The notes below the pieces were generated by a model that did no database searches, had not been told where the DNA came from, and was given only the letters and a program-made list of their open reading frames with translations. A program made the position numbers and the translations under genes. A stretch of DNA of 43,146 nucleotides from Alkalibacterium sp. AK22. GTDB taxonomy: Bacteria > Bacillota > Bacilli > Lactobacillales > Carnobacteriaceae_A. The DNA lies in the NCBI RefSeq assembly GCF_000585255.1, contig NZ_JANL01000034.1, forward strand, positions 1 to 43,146. Reading direction: 5' to 3'. Of the stretch, positions 9,479 through 17,795 are shown one piece after another (position 1 is the first letter of the stretch; each line of letters opens with the position of its first letter).

Positions 9479-9672
9479 CGAAAACCCTCCTTTCACTCAG
9501 TTTACTCCTTCCCAAGAAAACAGTCACGCCATAACACCGTCTGGAAAAAAGGGCGGACTGGCTGCCTAGCGTGAGCCGGGGGATTAAAAGGGTCTGGGTG
9601 TATGAGTGGACAGAAGCAACGCTGTCGTCAGCTTGAATCAGGTGTCACAAAGCAGGAGCCGCCTTTCTTTGA

Positions 9673-9701
9673 TTGGAGTTTAAAGCGATTAATGATAAAA
9701 T
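9673..9701 (+). promoter_or_regulatory. pepV promoter
   Basis: TTGGAG (9673-9678), a 17-bp spacer and TAAAAT (9696-9701) with an extended TGA before the -10. It lies 40 bp before the pepV ATG. Confidence 0.6.
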
Positions 9702-9740
9702 AGATAAAGAGACACGACTTTGTTTAGGAGGAATTAGAAG

Positions 9741-11150
9741 ATGACAGAACATAAGATTGACTGGAAAGCGGAAGCGGCGAAGCGCAAGGAAGATTTCCTG
9801 AGTGATTTGTTCGACCTGCTGAAAATCGACAGTGTGCGTGATGATGACAAGGCGACGGCGGATGCACCGGTGGGGCCGGGTCCGAAAGAGGCGCTGGAAG
9901 CTTTTCTCAAGATTGGCGACCGAGACGGCTTTGTGACTAAAAATGTCGACAACTGGGCCGGCCATATCGAATATGGTGATGGAGATGAACTGATGGGTGT
10001 GCTCGCTCACGTGGACGTTGTGCCGACTGGAACAGGCTGGGATACGGATCCTTTTGAACCGGTCATCAAGGACGGACGTCTGTATGCGCGCGGATCAAGT
10101 GACGACAAGGGTCCTGGAGTAGCCGCTTACTATGCAATTAAAATGATCAAGGAACTGGATCTGCCAGTATCGAAAAAGGTCCGCTTCATAATCGGAACGG
10201 ATGAAGAAAGTGAATGGAAAGGCATCAAGCATTATCTGGAAACTGAACCTGAGCCGGATTTTGGCTTTTCACCGGATGCGACCTTCCCGATTATCAATGG
10301 AGAAAAAGGAAACACAACGGTCTTCATTGAAACGCAGGCTGACGGCAGCGGAGCTGACAATGAACTGGTTCAGTTTGAATCCGGCTTGAGAGCCAATATG
10401 GTACCTCAGGATGCGGTAGCTGTCGTTCAAAGCAGCCAGCCGGAAGTGATTCAAGGTGCCCTGGACAGCTTCCTGAATGGCCTGCCGGTCAAAGGGGTAG
10501 CAGCTGTTGACGGAAACAGAGTGACACTGGAATTCACCGGTCAGGCGGCTCACGGAAGCAAGCCGGCAAGTGGAGTCAACGCGGCCACTTATCTGGCACG
10601 CTTCCTGAGCGACTTCTCTTTCGGCAAGGATGCCAAAGCTTTCCTGGAAATCATTGCGCTGTACTTGCATGACGATCCGGAAGGCAAGAAAATGGGGGTT
10701 GACCATGTCGATGCAGTGATGGGCGAGCTGACCTCCAACCCGGGCGTCTTCTCCTACAAAGCGGGAGAAAGCGGCAAAATTACGGTCAATATGCGCTATC
10801 CTCAAGGAACGACAGAAGATGAAATTTTCAGCACTTTCGAGAAGAAACTGTCCCAGTACGCTGTGACCTTGTCCCGATCAGAAGGTAAGGAGCCGCATTA
10901 TGTGCCGGCCAATGATCCGCTGGTCACAACTCTGCTTGACGTCTACCACCGTCAGACCGGGCTGGAGGCACACGAAATGGTCATCGGCGGCGGAACCTAC
11001 GGCCGTCTAATGGAGCGTGGAGTGGCTTATGGCGCGATGTTCCCGGACAGCGTGGACACAATGCACCAGGCCAATGAATTCATGGCCGTAGACGACCTGA
11101 TGAACGCGATGGCAATCTACGCCGAAGCGATTTATGAACTGATCAAGTAA
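9741..11150 (+). CDS. pepV: Dipeptidase PepV (M20 family)
   Basis: A zinc-dependent cytoplasmic dipeptidase of lactic acid bacteria that completes peptide breakdown, with broad activity including Xaa-His type dipeptides. Its 469 aa match PepV. Metal and catalytic motifs are GVLAHVDVVP (His90), GSSDDKGPG (Asp122) and TDEESEWKG (Glu155/156). The lid domain is visible around residues 185-385 (QAAHGSKPASGVNAA). A C-terminal GGGTYGRLM precedes the last His ligand region. AGGAGG precedes the ATG. The gene is alone, with its own promoter and a terminator at 11169-11200. Confidence 0.96.
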   Translation: MTEHKIDWKAEAAKRKEDFLSDLFDLLKIDSVRDDDKATADAPVGPGPKEALEAFLKIGDRDGFVTKNVDNWAGHIEYGDGDELMGVLAHVDVVPTGTGWDTDPFEPVIKDGRLYARGSSDDKGPGVAAYYAIKMIKELDLPVSKKVRFIIGTDEESEWKGIKHYLETEPEPDFGFSPDATFPIINGEKGNTTVFIETQADGSGADNELVQFESGLRANMVPQDAVAVVQSSQPEVIQGALDSFLNGLPVKGVAAVDGNRVTLEFTGQAAHGSKPASGVNAATYLARFLSDFSFGKDAKAFLEIIALYLHDDPEGKKMGVDHVDAVMGELTSNPGVFSYKAGESGKITVNMRYPQGTTEDEIFSTFEKKLSQYAVTLSRSEGKEPHYVPANDPLVTTLLDVYHRQTGLEAHEMVIGGGTYGRLMERGVAYGAMFPDSVDTMHQANEFMAVDDLMNAMAIYAEAIYELIK

Positions 11151-11168
11151 AAGGTAAGAAGAATAGGG

Positions 11169-11200
11169 AAAGAAGAGTCCGCTGGCTCTTCTTTTTATTT
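11169..11200 (+). terminator. pepV terminator
   Basis: The stem AAAGAAGAG-TCCGCTGG-CTCTTCTTT is followed by TTATTTTT. Confidence 0.8.
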
Positions 11201-11214
11201 TTGGAAGGCTATGA

Positions 11215-11372
11215 GAAGAGGTTAGGAAGAGGCAGCGAGCCAACTTAAGAGGTAAAAGGTAGGCAAGCTGGCCCGCTAACGTGCTAGTGAGCTGACTCAA
11301 GAGGAAAAAGGTTGTCGAGTTGGCCGGCTGGTGTGCTGGCACGTCAACTCAACAAAAGCAGAGAATTATAAA
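11215..11372. repeat. 52-bp intergenic repeat, about 2.5 diverged units
   Basis: Units start at 11267 (GCTGGCCCGCTAACGTGCTA) and 11319 (GTTGGCCGGCTGGTGTGCTG), 52 bp apart, with a partial unit before them. Each unit continues with an ACTCAAGAGGAAAAAGG-like segment. The same pattern, with a 51-bp period, occurs at 18684-18960. No credible gene lies here. The rest of the 11151-11678 gap holds the terminator at 11487-11519 and otherwise nothing I can name. Confidence 0.7.
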
Positions 11373-11486
11373 CGGCAAACAGCAGTGAGGTCTAGTTTAA
11401 AGGCATCTTTAACTGAGTAGGCTGCAAAGTAAAAATCGCCATGAGACGATTCTCAATTCAATTCAAACATCAAGTAAACAAAAGAG

Positions 11487-11519
11487 AAAAACCGCCTACA
11501 TCCGAGCAGGCGGTTTTTT
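11487..11519. terminator. Bidirectional hairpin downstream of the alcohol dehydrogenase
   Basis: AAAAACCGCCT-ACATCCGAGC-AGGCGGTTTTTT can terminate on either strand. It is about 160 bp past the stop of the minus-strand dehydrogenase, for which it probably serves. Confidence 0.75.
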
Positions 11520-11678
11520 ACATCTATGGATTAATATTGTTAACTGTTTTTTAGAAGTGAAGTCAGTCGACAGAAGCGATACCATCATTTCTCAGTAGCA
11601 TCCGGCTGATTTCCTGCATTTTTTCTACACCGGGATCCGCATCATTTATGTGTTCACTCCTATTTATCTTCAGTCAGA

Positions 11679-12872
11679 TTAGTAAGCAGTGTGAAGCGCG
11701 TGCAAGTAGATTTCTCTGGAAACGTCGAGTGTCTGGTCTCCTCTTTCGGAAATACTTACATTACCATGTTTTTCGAGCTGGTTGATCAGCGTATCGATGT
11801 CTGCTTCTGTCACACCGATTTCTTTAAGGTTCACTGGCATGTCGATAGATTTGAAGAAGATAATCGTCTTCAGGATGGCTGCATCGATTTTTTCTTCTTC
11901 TGTTCCCTCAGTGATGCCCCAGACATTCTCAGCGTACTGAACCAGTTTGTCCCATTTTTTAAGCTTACGCACAGTCATAACTGACGGCATCAAAGCGGAC
12001 AGGGTACGGGCATGGTCTGTTCCATTCAAAGCTGTGAGTTCGTGTCCCAGAGCATGTGTAGACCAGTCTCCCGGTACACCAACTGACAGCAGGCGATTCA
12101 AGGCCATAGTCGCCGTCCACATAAAGTTGGCCCTGAGGTTGTAATCCAGACGGCGTTCATCGGTCACATCAGGTCCAATCTTAATCAGTATGCGCAAGAG
12201 ACCTTCTGCCATTTCATCCTGCACCATACCGCCCACTGGATACGTAAGGTACTGCTCCAGAATATGGGTAAAGGCATCCATGACTCCATTCGCTAGCTGG
12301 CGCTTGGGGAGGGAATAGGTCAGCTCAGGTTCCAGGATAGAGAACTGGGGATACACTTTTGGACTGCCGAAGCCGACTTTGGACTTTTTCTCTTTAAAGG
12401 AAATGACAGAGCCGGAGTTCATTTCTGAACCGGTGGCCGGCAGGGTCAAAATCGTTCCAAATGGAAGGGCGGACTCGATGGGCTTGCCGGCTCCGATACC
12501 TTTGCCGAAGATATCAATCGGGTCACCGTTAAATTCGGCAGCCGCCGCAATAAACTTGGCTGCATCAATAACCGAACCGCCTCCGACGGCCAGCAGGTAG
12601 TTATAGTCTTCTGCCTTGATTTTCTCAACAGCTTTCATGCATGTTTCAAATGTCGGATTAGCTTCAATACCACCAAATTCTCCGATCGAGCGGTCTTTCA
12701 AGGCATCTTTGACCCGGTCGAACGTACCGAAACGCTTGACACTTCCGCCTCCATATAAGATGAGAACTTTCTTATCGGAAGGGATATGTGTGCCTAATTG
12801 TTCGATTTTCTGTTTCCCGAAGACCACTTTGACGGGATTGTGAAAAGTAAAGTCTGAAATGTGAGTGTTCAT
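11679..12872 (-). CDS. Iron-containing alcohol dehydrogenase (YqhD/BDH type)
   Basis: A group III metal-dependent alcohol dehydrogenase of 397 aa. It probably reduces aldehydes to alcohols with NAD(P)H in the cytoplasm. The dinucleotide-binding half has LILYGGGSVKR and AVGGGSVIDAAKF. The metal site is suggested by GVMDAFTHILEQY (Asp and His) and STHALGHELTALNGTDHA (two His). The start is fixed by AAGGAGGAA seven bases before the ATG. An extended -10 (TGCTATACT on the minus strand, near 12900) lies upstream. It is divergent from gcvT. The fold and motifs are clear; whether the physiological substrate is butanal, another aldehyde or a diol is unknown. Confidence 0.93.
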   Translation of the reverse strand: MNTHISDFTFHNPVKVVFGKQKIEQLGTHIPSDKKVLILYGGGSVKRFGTFDRVKDALKDRSIGEFGGIEANPTFETCMKAVEKIKAEDYNYLLAVGGGSVIDAAKFIAAAAEFNGDPIDIFGKGIGAGKPIESALPFGTILTLPATGSEMNSGSVISFKEKKSKVGFGSPKVYPQFSILEPELTYSLPKRQLANGVMDAFTHILEQYLTYPVGGMVQDEMAEGLLRILIKIGPDVTDERRLDYNLRANFMWTATMALNRLLSVGVPGDWSTHALGHELTALNGTDHARTLSALMPSVMTVRKLKKWDKLVQYAENVWGITEGTEEEKIDAAILKTIIFFKSIDMPVNLKEIGVTEADIDTLINQLEKHGNVSISERGDQTLDVSREIYLHALHTAY

Positions 12873-13004
12873 GAAATTCCTCCTTAAGGGTTGTGCTTCA
12901 AGTATAGCATATGCGTCTTTGAATGAGAAAAATGACGCTGGAAAGAAAGGAAATGAATAAGGAGCGCTACCACACGAACGTTTTAACCTTAATATTATTA
13001 AATC

Positions 13005-13088
13005 ATTCGTTATATAAAAATGTAAACGGATTCTTTGTGCGTTTTGATGATTTTAACTGTTTGATAACGAATTAAATCATGTTAGAAT
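13005..13088 (+). promoter_or_regulatory. gcv promoter with a flanking inverted repeat
   Basis: TTGATA (13061-13066), a 16-bp spacer and TAGAAT (13083-13088) with an extended TGT form a good promoter. ATTCGTTAT (13005-13013) and ATAACGAAT (13064-13072) are a perfect 9-bp inverted repeat whose right half overlaps the -35. This could be a regulator site. No glycine riboswitch is evident in the leader. Confidence 0.6.
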
Positions 13089-13140
13089 GTAGGGGAAACG
13101 TGCTGGTGAACAGTACAAAAGAAGCAGTGGAGGGATGGCA

Positions 13141-14253
13141 TTGGCGAAAGAAACAGTACAACTAAAACGGACACCTCTGTTCGACTACTATACAGACAAA
13201 GGAGTCAAGCTCGTGGATTTTGGGTCCTGGGCCCTACCGATCCAGTTTACGAAACTGATAGAAGAGCACCATGCAGTTAGAGAACATGCAGGACTGTTTG
13301 ATGTCTCTCATATGGGGGAAATCGACGTCAAAGGCGAGCAGGCAACCGGCTGGCTGAATCGTTTGATTACCAATGACTTGTCAGCCATCACAAACGGTCA
13401 GGCGCTTTATACGCTTATTACCAATGAAGCAGGAGGCATTTTGGATGATGTCATCATTTTCAAGCGCAGCGAACAAGACTTTTTAGTAACACCCAATGCA
13501 TCCAATACAGGCAAAATCAGAGACTGGTTTTTAAAGCATCAGGATGGCTCGGTCGACATTTCGGACCAGTCACTGGAAACAGGGCTGATTGCTCTTCAAG
13601 GTCCTAAGGCTGAAGCTGTAGCGGCAGAAGTGTTTGGTGAGTCAATCAGAGAGCTGAAAAATTATCATTTTCAGGCAGAAATAAATACTGCTGATTTTAA
13701 AAATGTACTGGTTTCCCGTACAGGCTATACCGGAGAAGACGGCTTTGAGTGCTATATCAGTTGGGATCAGACTGAAAAACTCTGGCTGGCTCTGCTGAAA
13801 GCGGGAGAAGCTTATCAGATTCAGGAATGTGGTTTGGGTGCGCGGGATACCTTGCGTCTGGAAGCCGGCATGCCTCTTTATGGACATGATTTGAGCGAGT
13901 CAGTGACGCCACTGGAAGCGGGCCTGAGATTTGCAGTCAAATGGGACAAGGAAGTTCCTTTTGTCGGACAGAAAGCTTTGGAAAAACAAAAAGCAGTTGG
14001 TGTAGAATACCTCTCCAGAGGCTTTGAACTTACCGAGCGGGGGATTGCTAGGGAAGGTTACCCTGTTTTCAGCGAAGCTGGAGAAGAGATTGGTGTCGTT
14101 ACGTCCGGGACCCAGTCTCCAACTTTAAGCAAGAGTATTGGCTTTTTGCGCATGAAAAAAGAGGCTGCTAGGCTGGGGGAGACTGTCTTGATTCAGGTCA
14201 GGAAAAAGCAAATCCCGGCTAAACTAGTTAAAAAAACGTTTCTCAAGGTCTGA
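13141..14253 (+). CDS. gcvT: Glycine cleavage system T protein (aminomethyltransferase)
   Basis: Transfers the aminomethyl carbon from the H protein's lipoyl arm to tetrahydrofolate, giving 5,10-methylene-THF and ammonia. It has family motifs in order: LKRTPLFDYYTDKGVKLVDFGSW is compressed here to the N-terminal TPL...FGSWALP segment, then LFDVSHMGE, then SRTGYTGEDGFE and CGLGARDTLRLEAGMPLYG. An ATG at 13135 directly abuts the GTGGAGGG site with no spacing. The in-frame TTG at 13141 is 6 nt from it, so I prefer TTG, giving 370 aa. It leads the gcv cluster; gcvH follows after 68 bp. Confidence 0.93.
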   Translation: MAKETVQLKRTPLFDYYTDKGVKLVDFGSWALPIQFTKLIEEHHAVREHAGLFDVSHMGEIDVKGEQATGWLNRLITNDLSAITNGQALYTLITNEAGGILDDVIIFKRSEQDFLVTPNASNTGKIRDWFLKHQDGSVDISDQSLETGLIALQGPKAEAVAAEVFGESIRELKNYHFQAEINTADFKNVLVSRTGYTGEDGFECYISWDQTEKLWLALLKAGEAYQIQECGLGARDTLRLEAGMPLYGHDLSESVTPLEAGLRFAVKWDKEVPFVGQKALEKQKAVGVEYLSRGFELTERGIAREGYPVFSEAGEEIGVVTSGTQSPTLSKSIGFLRMKKEAARLGETVLIQVRKKQIPAKLVKKTFLKV

Positions 14254-14321
14254 CATGTTTTAAGGCCGTCACTGACCAACCACATGACTAAAACAACTTA
14301 AAAGAGAAAGCAGGAAATGAT

Positions 14322-14708
14322 ATGACAGATAAAGCCAAGCTATATTTTACCGAAGAACACGAATGGGTTGAGATTGTCAATGATACACTCGTGCGCATCG
14401 GAATATCAGACTATGCCGTTGAGCAGCTAGGAGATATTGTTTTTGTGGAATTGCCGGAAGCAGACACGGACTTGGGAGCCGGCGACGAATTTGCGACTGT
14501 TGAATCCGTCAAGTCAACTTCAGAAATCTATGCTCCAGTAGGCGGGGCAGTAGCCAGAGTGAACGATGCCCTGGAAGATGAACCAGAAAAACTGAATGAA
14601 TCCCCGTTTGAAGACGGCTGGCTGATTGAGCTGAACGTGTCAGCAGATATAGATGTTTCCGGTCTAATGGATGCCGGTGCCTACGACGACTACGTTTCCA
14701 GCCTGTAA
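14322..14708 (+). CDS. gcvH: Glycine cleavage system H protein
   Basis: The 128-aa lipoyl carrier of the glycine cleavage complex, which shuttles the aminomethyl group between the P, T and L proteins. The lipoylated lysine is Lys64 in TVESVKSTSE. The N-terminus (YFTEEHEWVE) and the GISDYAVEQLGDIVFVELP segment are typical. It lies between gcvT and gcvPA and is followed by a strong terminator hairpin, so the P-protein genes may be expressed at a lower or separately controlled level. Confidence 0.96.
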   Translation: MTDKAKLYFTEEHEWVEIVNDTLVRIGISDYAVEQLGDIVFVELPEADTDLGAGDEFATVESVKSTSEIYAPVGGAVARVNDALEDEPEKLNESPFEDGWLIELNVSADIDVSGLMDAGAYDDYVSSL

Positions 14709-14714
14709 ACATAT

Positions 14715-14761
14715 GCAGAAAGAAGCGTATGCTAATGATACGCTTCTTTCTGCTCTTTTTT
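14715..14761 (+). terminator. Strong hairpin between gcvH and gcvPA
   Basis: GCAGAAAGAAGCGTAT and ATACGCTTCTTTCTGC pair perfectly over 16 bp around a 7-nt loop. TCTTTTTTGA follows. It lies inside what would otherwise be one gcv operon. Confidence 0.85.
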
Positions 14762-14791
14762 GATACTATCCAAATAAAAGGAGTGGCCTTT

Positions 14792-16147
14792 TTGACTAAA
14801 CAACACCGCTATCTACCGACTACTGAACAGGACCGCAGGGAGATGCTTGATACTATTGGTGTCTCATCAATCAAGGATCTCTTTAAGGATATACCTGAAT
14901 CCACCCGTGCGACCAAGGACAAGGCGATTGCTCTGGAAGACCCCCTGAGTGAACAGGCGCTCGTCAGACAGATGAAAGAACTAGCCGGCCAGAATGTGAC
15001 CACCGATTCCCATGCTTACTTTCTTGGGGCCGGTGTTTATGACCATTATGCACCGAGCATCGTTAACCACGTTATATTAAGATCAGAGTTCATGACGGCC
15101 TATACGCCTTACCAGCCGGAGGCCAGCCAGGGTGAACTCCAGGCTCTCTTTGAATTCCAGACGATGATGTGTGAGCTGACAGGCATGGATGTGGCCAACT
15201 CAAGCCTCTACGACGGTTTTACTTCACTGGGAGAAGCCTGCAACCTGGCTGTATCCGCTACAAAAAAACAGGAAATCCTTTATTCCAAAGCACTGCATCC
15301 GCAGGCTAAGGAAGTGATCGGGACCTATGCATACGGCATGGAATATTCAGTCAATGAAATTGGACTGAACGGGACCCGGACCGATATGGAGGCTTTAAAA
15401 GCCGGTATTTCAGACGAGACAGCAGCAGTCATTATCCAGTATCCAAATTTCTTTGGGACAGTAGAGGACCTTAAGGAGATAAATGCCCTTATGGAAGCAT
15501 CCAAAGGTCTGCTGATCGTCATGTCCAATCCGCTGTCCCTGGGCGTGCTTGAATCTCCCGGGAAACTGGGTGCGGACATCGTGGTCGGCGATACCCAGCC
15601 GTTTGGCCTGCCGATGAGCTTTGGCGGCCCGCACTGCGGCTACTTTGCGGTGAAGAAAAAATACATGCGAAAGATCCCGAGCCGAATCGTCGGTCAGACG
15701 GTGGATGCAGACGGCCAGCGCGGCTTTGTCATGACTCTGCAGACCCGGGAACAGCACATCAGACGGGAGAAAGCAACGTCCAACATGAGTTCCAACCAGG
15801 CGCTCTTTGCCCTGGCCACCTCTGTTTTTCTGGCCGCACTTGGTAAAGTCGGTGTCCAGGAAATGGCGGCCCAGAACATTAGTCATGCTCATTACCTGAA
15901 AAATCAGCTGAAGCAAAAAGGACTGACGGTCCTGTCAGAAGATGACTTTTTCAATGAGTTTGTCGTCCAGCTTGACCGCCCGGTAGCGGAAATAACCGAA
16001 CAGCTCCTTGAAGAAGGCATTGTAGCCGGCCTGGATGTCTCAGAAGAACTGGGCTGGACTAATGCGATGCTGCTGTGTGCAACTGAAAAACGGACCAAGG
16101 AAGAGATGGACAAGCTCGTCTCACTGCTGACAGGGGAGGACAAGTAA
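14792..16147 (+). CDS. gcvPA: Glycine dehydrogenase (decarboxylating) subunit 1
   Basis: One half of the split two-subunit P protein, which decarboxylates glycine on PLP and passes the aminomethyl group to GcvH. The open frame reaches back to 14729 through the terminator. The TTG at 14792, 8 nt after AAAGGAG, gives a 451-aa protein beginning LTKQHRYLPTTEQDR, close to the usual GcvPA length and N-terminus. GAGVYDHYAPS, YTPYQPEASQGELQALFEFQ and FGGPHCGYFA are family motifs. The PLP lysine is carried by the partner, not here. The TAA is immediately followed by the gcvPB ATG, so the two are translationally coupled. Confidence 0.95.
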   Translation: MTKQHRYLPTTEQDRREMLDTIGVSSIKDLFKDIPESTRATKDKAIALEDPLSEQALVRQMKELAGQNVTTDSHAYFLGAGVYDHYAPSIVNHVILRSEFMTAYTPYQPEASQGELQALFEFQTMMCELTGMDVANSSLYDGFTSLGEACNLAVSATKKQEILYSKALHPQAKEVIGTYAYGMEYSVNEIGLNGTRTDMEALKAGISDETAAVIIQYPNFFGTVEDLKEINALMEASKGLLIVMSNPLSLGVLESPGKLGADIVVGDTQPFGLPMSFGGPHCGYFAVKKKYMRKIPSRIVGQTVDADGQRGFVMTLQTREQHIRREKATSNMSSNQALFALATSVFLAALGKVGVQEMAAQNISHAHYLKNQLKQKGLTVLSEDDFFNEFVVQLDRPVAEITEQLLEEGIVAGLDVSEELGWTNAMLLCATEKRTKEEMDKLVSLLTGEDK

Positions 16148-17626
16148 ATGACAACATACAACAGCCTGCTTTTTGAAATTTCCAAGCCTGGGCGTAAAGG
16201 ATACAGCCTGCCGGAAACCGAAGTAGATCAGACAGCCGTCGCTGATATCTTACCGGCTCATTTAGTCAGAGAAGAACCGGCCGAACTGCCGGAACTGTCT
16301 GAGCTGCAGATCATGCGTCACTATACCGGTTTGTCAAATAAAAATTTTGGGATCGAGACCGGCTTTTATCCGCTCGGATCCTGCACAATGAAGTATAATC
16401 CTAAAATTAACGAAGATATTGCCCGCTACAGTGGTTTTGCCCATATCCATCCACTCCAGCCTGAACAGACTGCGCAAGGAGCTTTTGAGCTAATGCACCG
16501 GCTGGAAGAGAACCTTAAAGAAGTCACAGGAATGGATGCCATCTCCCTCCAACCGGCAGCCGGTGCCCAAGGAGAATGGGCCGGTCTTTTAATCTTCAAG
16601 GCCTATCATCAAGCAAACGGTGAAGGCGATAAAAGGCGCAAGATTCTGGTGCCGGATTCTGCGCACGGAACCAACCCGGCTAGTGCCGTTGTGGCCGGCT
16701 ATGATGTTGTAGAAATCAAATCCAATGAGCACGGACGGGTCGGAATAGAAGCCCTCAAGGCTGCCGTTGGCCCGGATACAGCCGGCCTGATGCTGACAAA
16801 TCCTAACACACTGGGTCTATTTGAAGTCGATATCGTGGAAATTGCCGAAATCGTTCACGAAGCGGGCGGCCTGCTTTATTATGATGGCGCCAACGCCAAT
16901 GCCATCCTTGGTAAATCGACACCTGGGGAAATGGGCTTTGACGTAGTGCACCTGAACCTGCACAAGTCCTTCAGCACCCCGCACGGTGGCGGGGGACCCG
17001 GCTCAGGACCGATCGGCGTGAAAGATTACCTGAAGGCTTTTCTCCCGTCACCGCGTATCGAAAAAACAGCTGAGGGCTTCACGGTCAGCCGTGACCATCC
17101 TCAGGCAATTGGAAGGGTCAAAGGCTACTTTGGTAACTTTGGAGTGAATGTCAGAGCCTATTCCTACATCCGTTCCATGGGAGCAGAAGGACTGCAGCAG
17201 GTATCAGAAGATGCCGTGCTGCACGCCAACTACCTCAAAGCTCGACTGGCTCCTTACTATGACACGCCGTATCAGGACCACTGTAAGCACGAGTTTGTTC
17301 TTAGCGGGATGCGTCAGAAAAAGCAGGGGGTCCGAACGCTCGACATTGCCAAGCGTTTGCTGGATTACGGCTTTTACGCTCCGACAGTCTACTTCCCGCT
17401 GATTGTCGAGGAATGTCTGATGATTGAACCGACCGAAACAGAGGCCAAGGAAGAACTCGATGCCTTTGCCGATGCCATGATCGAAATCGCTAAGGATGCT
17501 GAAAATGATCCGGAAATCGTTACCGGTGCGCCGTATACCAAAGCCGTCCGACGTCTGGATGAGGTCACTGCCGCCCGCAAGCCGGTCGTGACGTTTCAGC
17601 GCAACTCTGCTGAACTGAAGAGATAG
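16148..17626 (+). CDS. gcvPB: Glycine dehydrogenase (decarboxylating) subunit 2
   Basis: The PLP-binding half of the split P protein, 492 aa. The cofactor lysine is Lys273 in [18 protein letters not shown]. Other conserved segments are [28 protein letters not shown] and [11 protein letters not shown]. Its ATG abuts the gcvPA stop codon, which is the usual arrangement of a coupled heterodimer. With gcvT and gcvH this completes P, H and T. The fourth component, lipoamide dehydrogenase, is not in the window and would have to come from elsewhere. Confidence 0.97.
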   Translation: MTTYNSLLFEISKPGRKGYSLPETEVDQTAVADILPAHLVREEPAELPELSELQIMRHYTGLSNKNFGIETGFYPLGSCTMKYNPKINEDIARYSGFAHIHPLQPEQTAQGAFELMHRLEENLKEVTGMDAISLQPAAGAQGEWAGLLIFKAYHQANGEGDKRRKILVPDSAHGTNPASAVVAGYDVVEIKSNEHGRVGIEALKAAVGPDTAGLMLTNPNTLGLFEVDIVEIAEIVHEAGGLLYYDGANANAILGKSTPGEMGFDVVHLNLHKSFSTPHGGGGPGSGPIGVKDYLKAFLPSPRIEKTAEGFTVSRDHPQAIGRVKGYFGNFGVNVRAYSYIRSMGAEGLQQVSEDAVLHANYLKARLAPYYDTPYQDHCKHEFVLSGMRQKKQGVRTLDIAKRLLDYGFYAPTVYFPLIVEECLMIEPTETEAKEELDAFADAMIEIAKDAENDPEIVTGAPYTKAVRRLDEVTAARKPVVTFQRNSAELKR

Positions 17627-17691
17627 GCTCCGGGCTGTAGATAACAAGTTCCTGGTTAAGTTCACAGAGCACTAGCCAAAAGGTCAAGGTC

Positions 17692-17719
17692 AGCATGAGT
17701 GGAACCCTTATGCTATACT
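17692..17719 (+). promoter_or_regulatory. Candidate promoter before the SDR gene
   Basis: TGCTATACT (17711-17719) is an extended -10. AGCATGAG and CTTATGCT form a near-perfect inverted repeat across 17692-17714 that overlaps it and could be an operator. The -35 is poor. Confidence 0.4.
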
Positions 17720-17745
17720 GAGATGACTACCCATTAAATTGAAAG

Positions 17746-17781
17746 ACAGGTCGTTAAATGAAAATTTAAGGCCTGTTTTTT
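17746..17781 (+). terminator. Hairpin with T-run just before the SDR ribosome binding site
   Basis: ACAGGTCGTTAAAT and ATTTAAGGCCTGT form an imperfect stem with a GAAA loop, followed by TTTTTT. It could end the gcv transcript or attenuate the SDR gene. Confidence 0.7.
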
Positions 17782-17795
17782 GCAAGGAGGAAATT

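Noticed and set aside
11560-11665. Small minus-strand frame (MQEISRMLLRNDGIASVD) after the alcohol dehydrogenase
   Set aside because: The frame reads like protein and an AGGAGTG site lies upstream, but the ATGs after that site are in another frame and stop at once. It may be a decayed gene fragment; evidence is too thin.
13088-13141. Glycine riboswitch ahead of gcvT
   Set aside because: The leader is only about 45 nt and lacks the conserved aptamer sequence.
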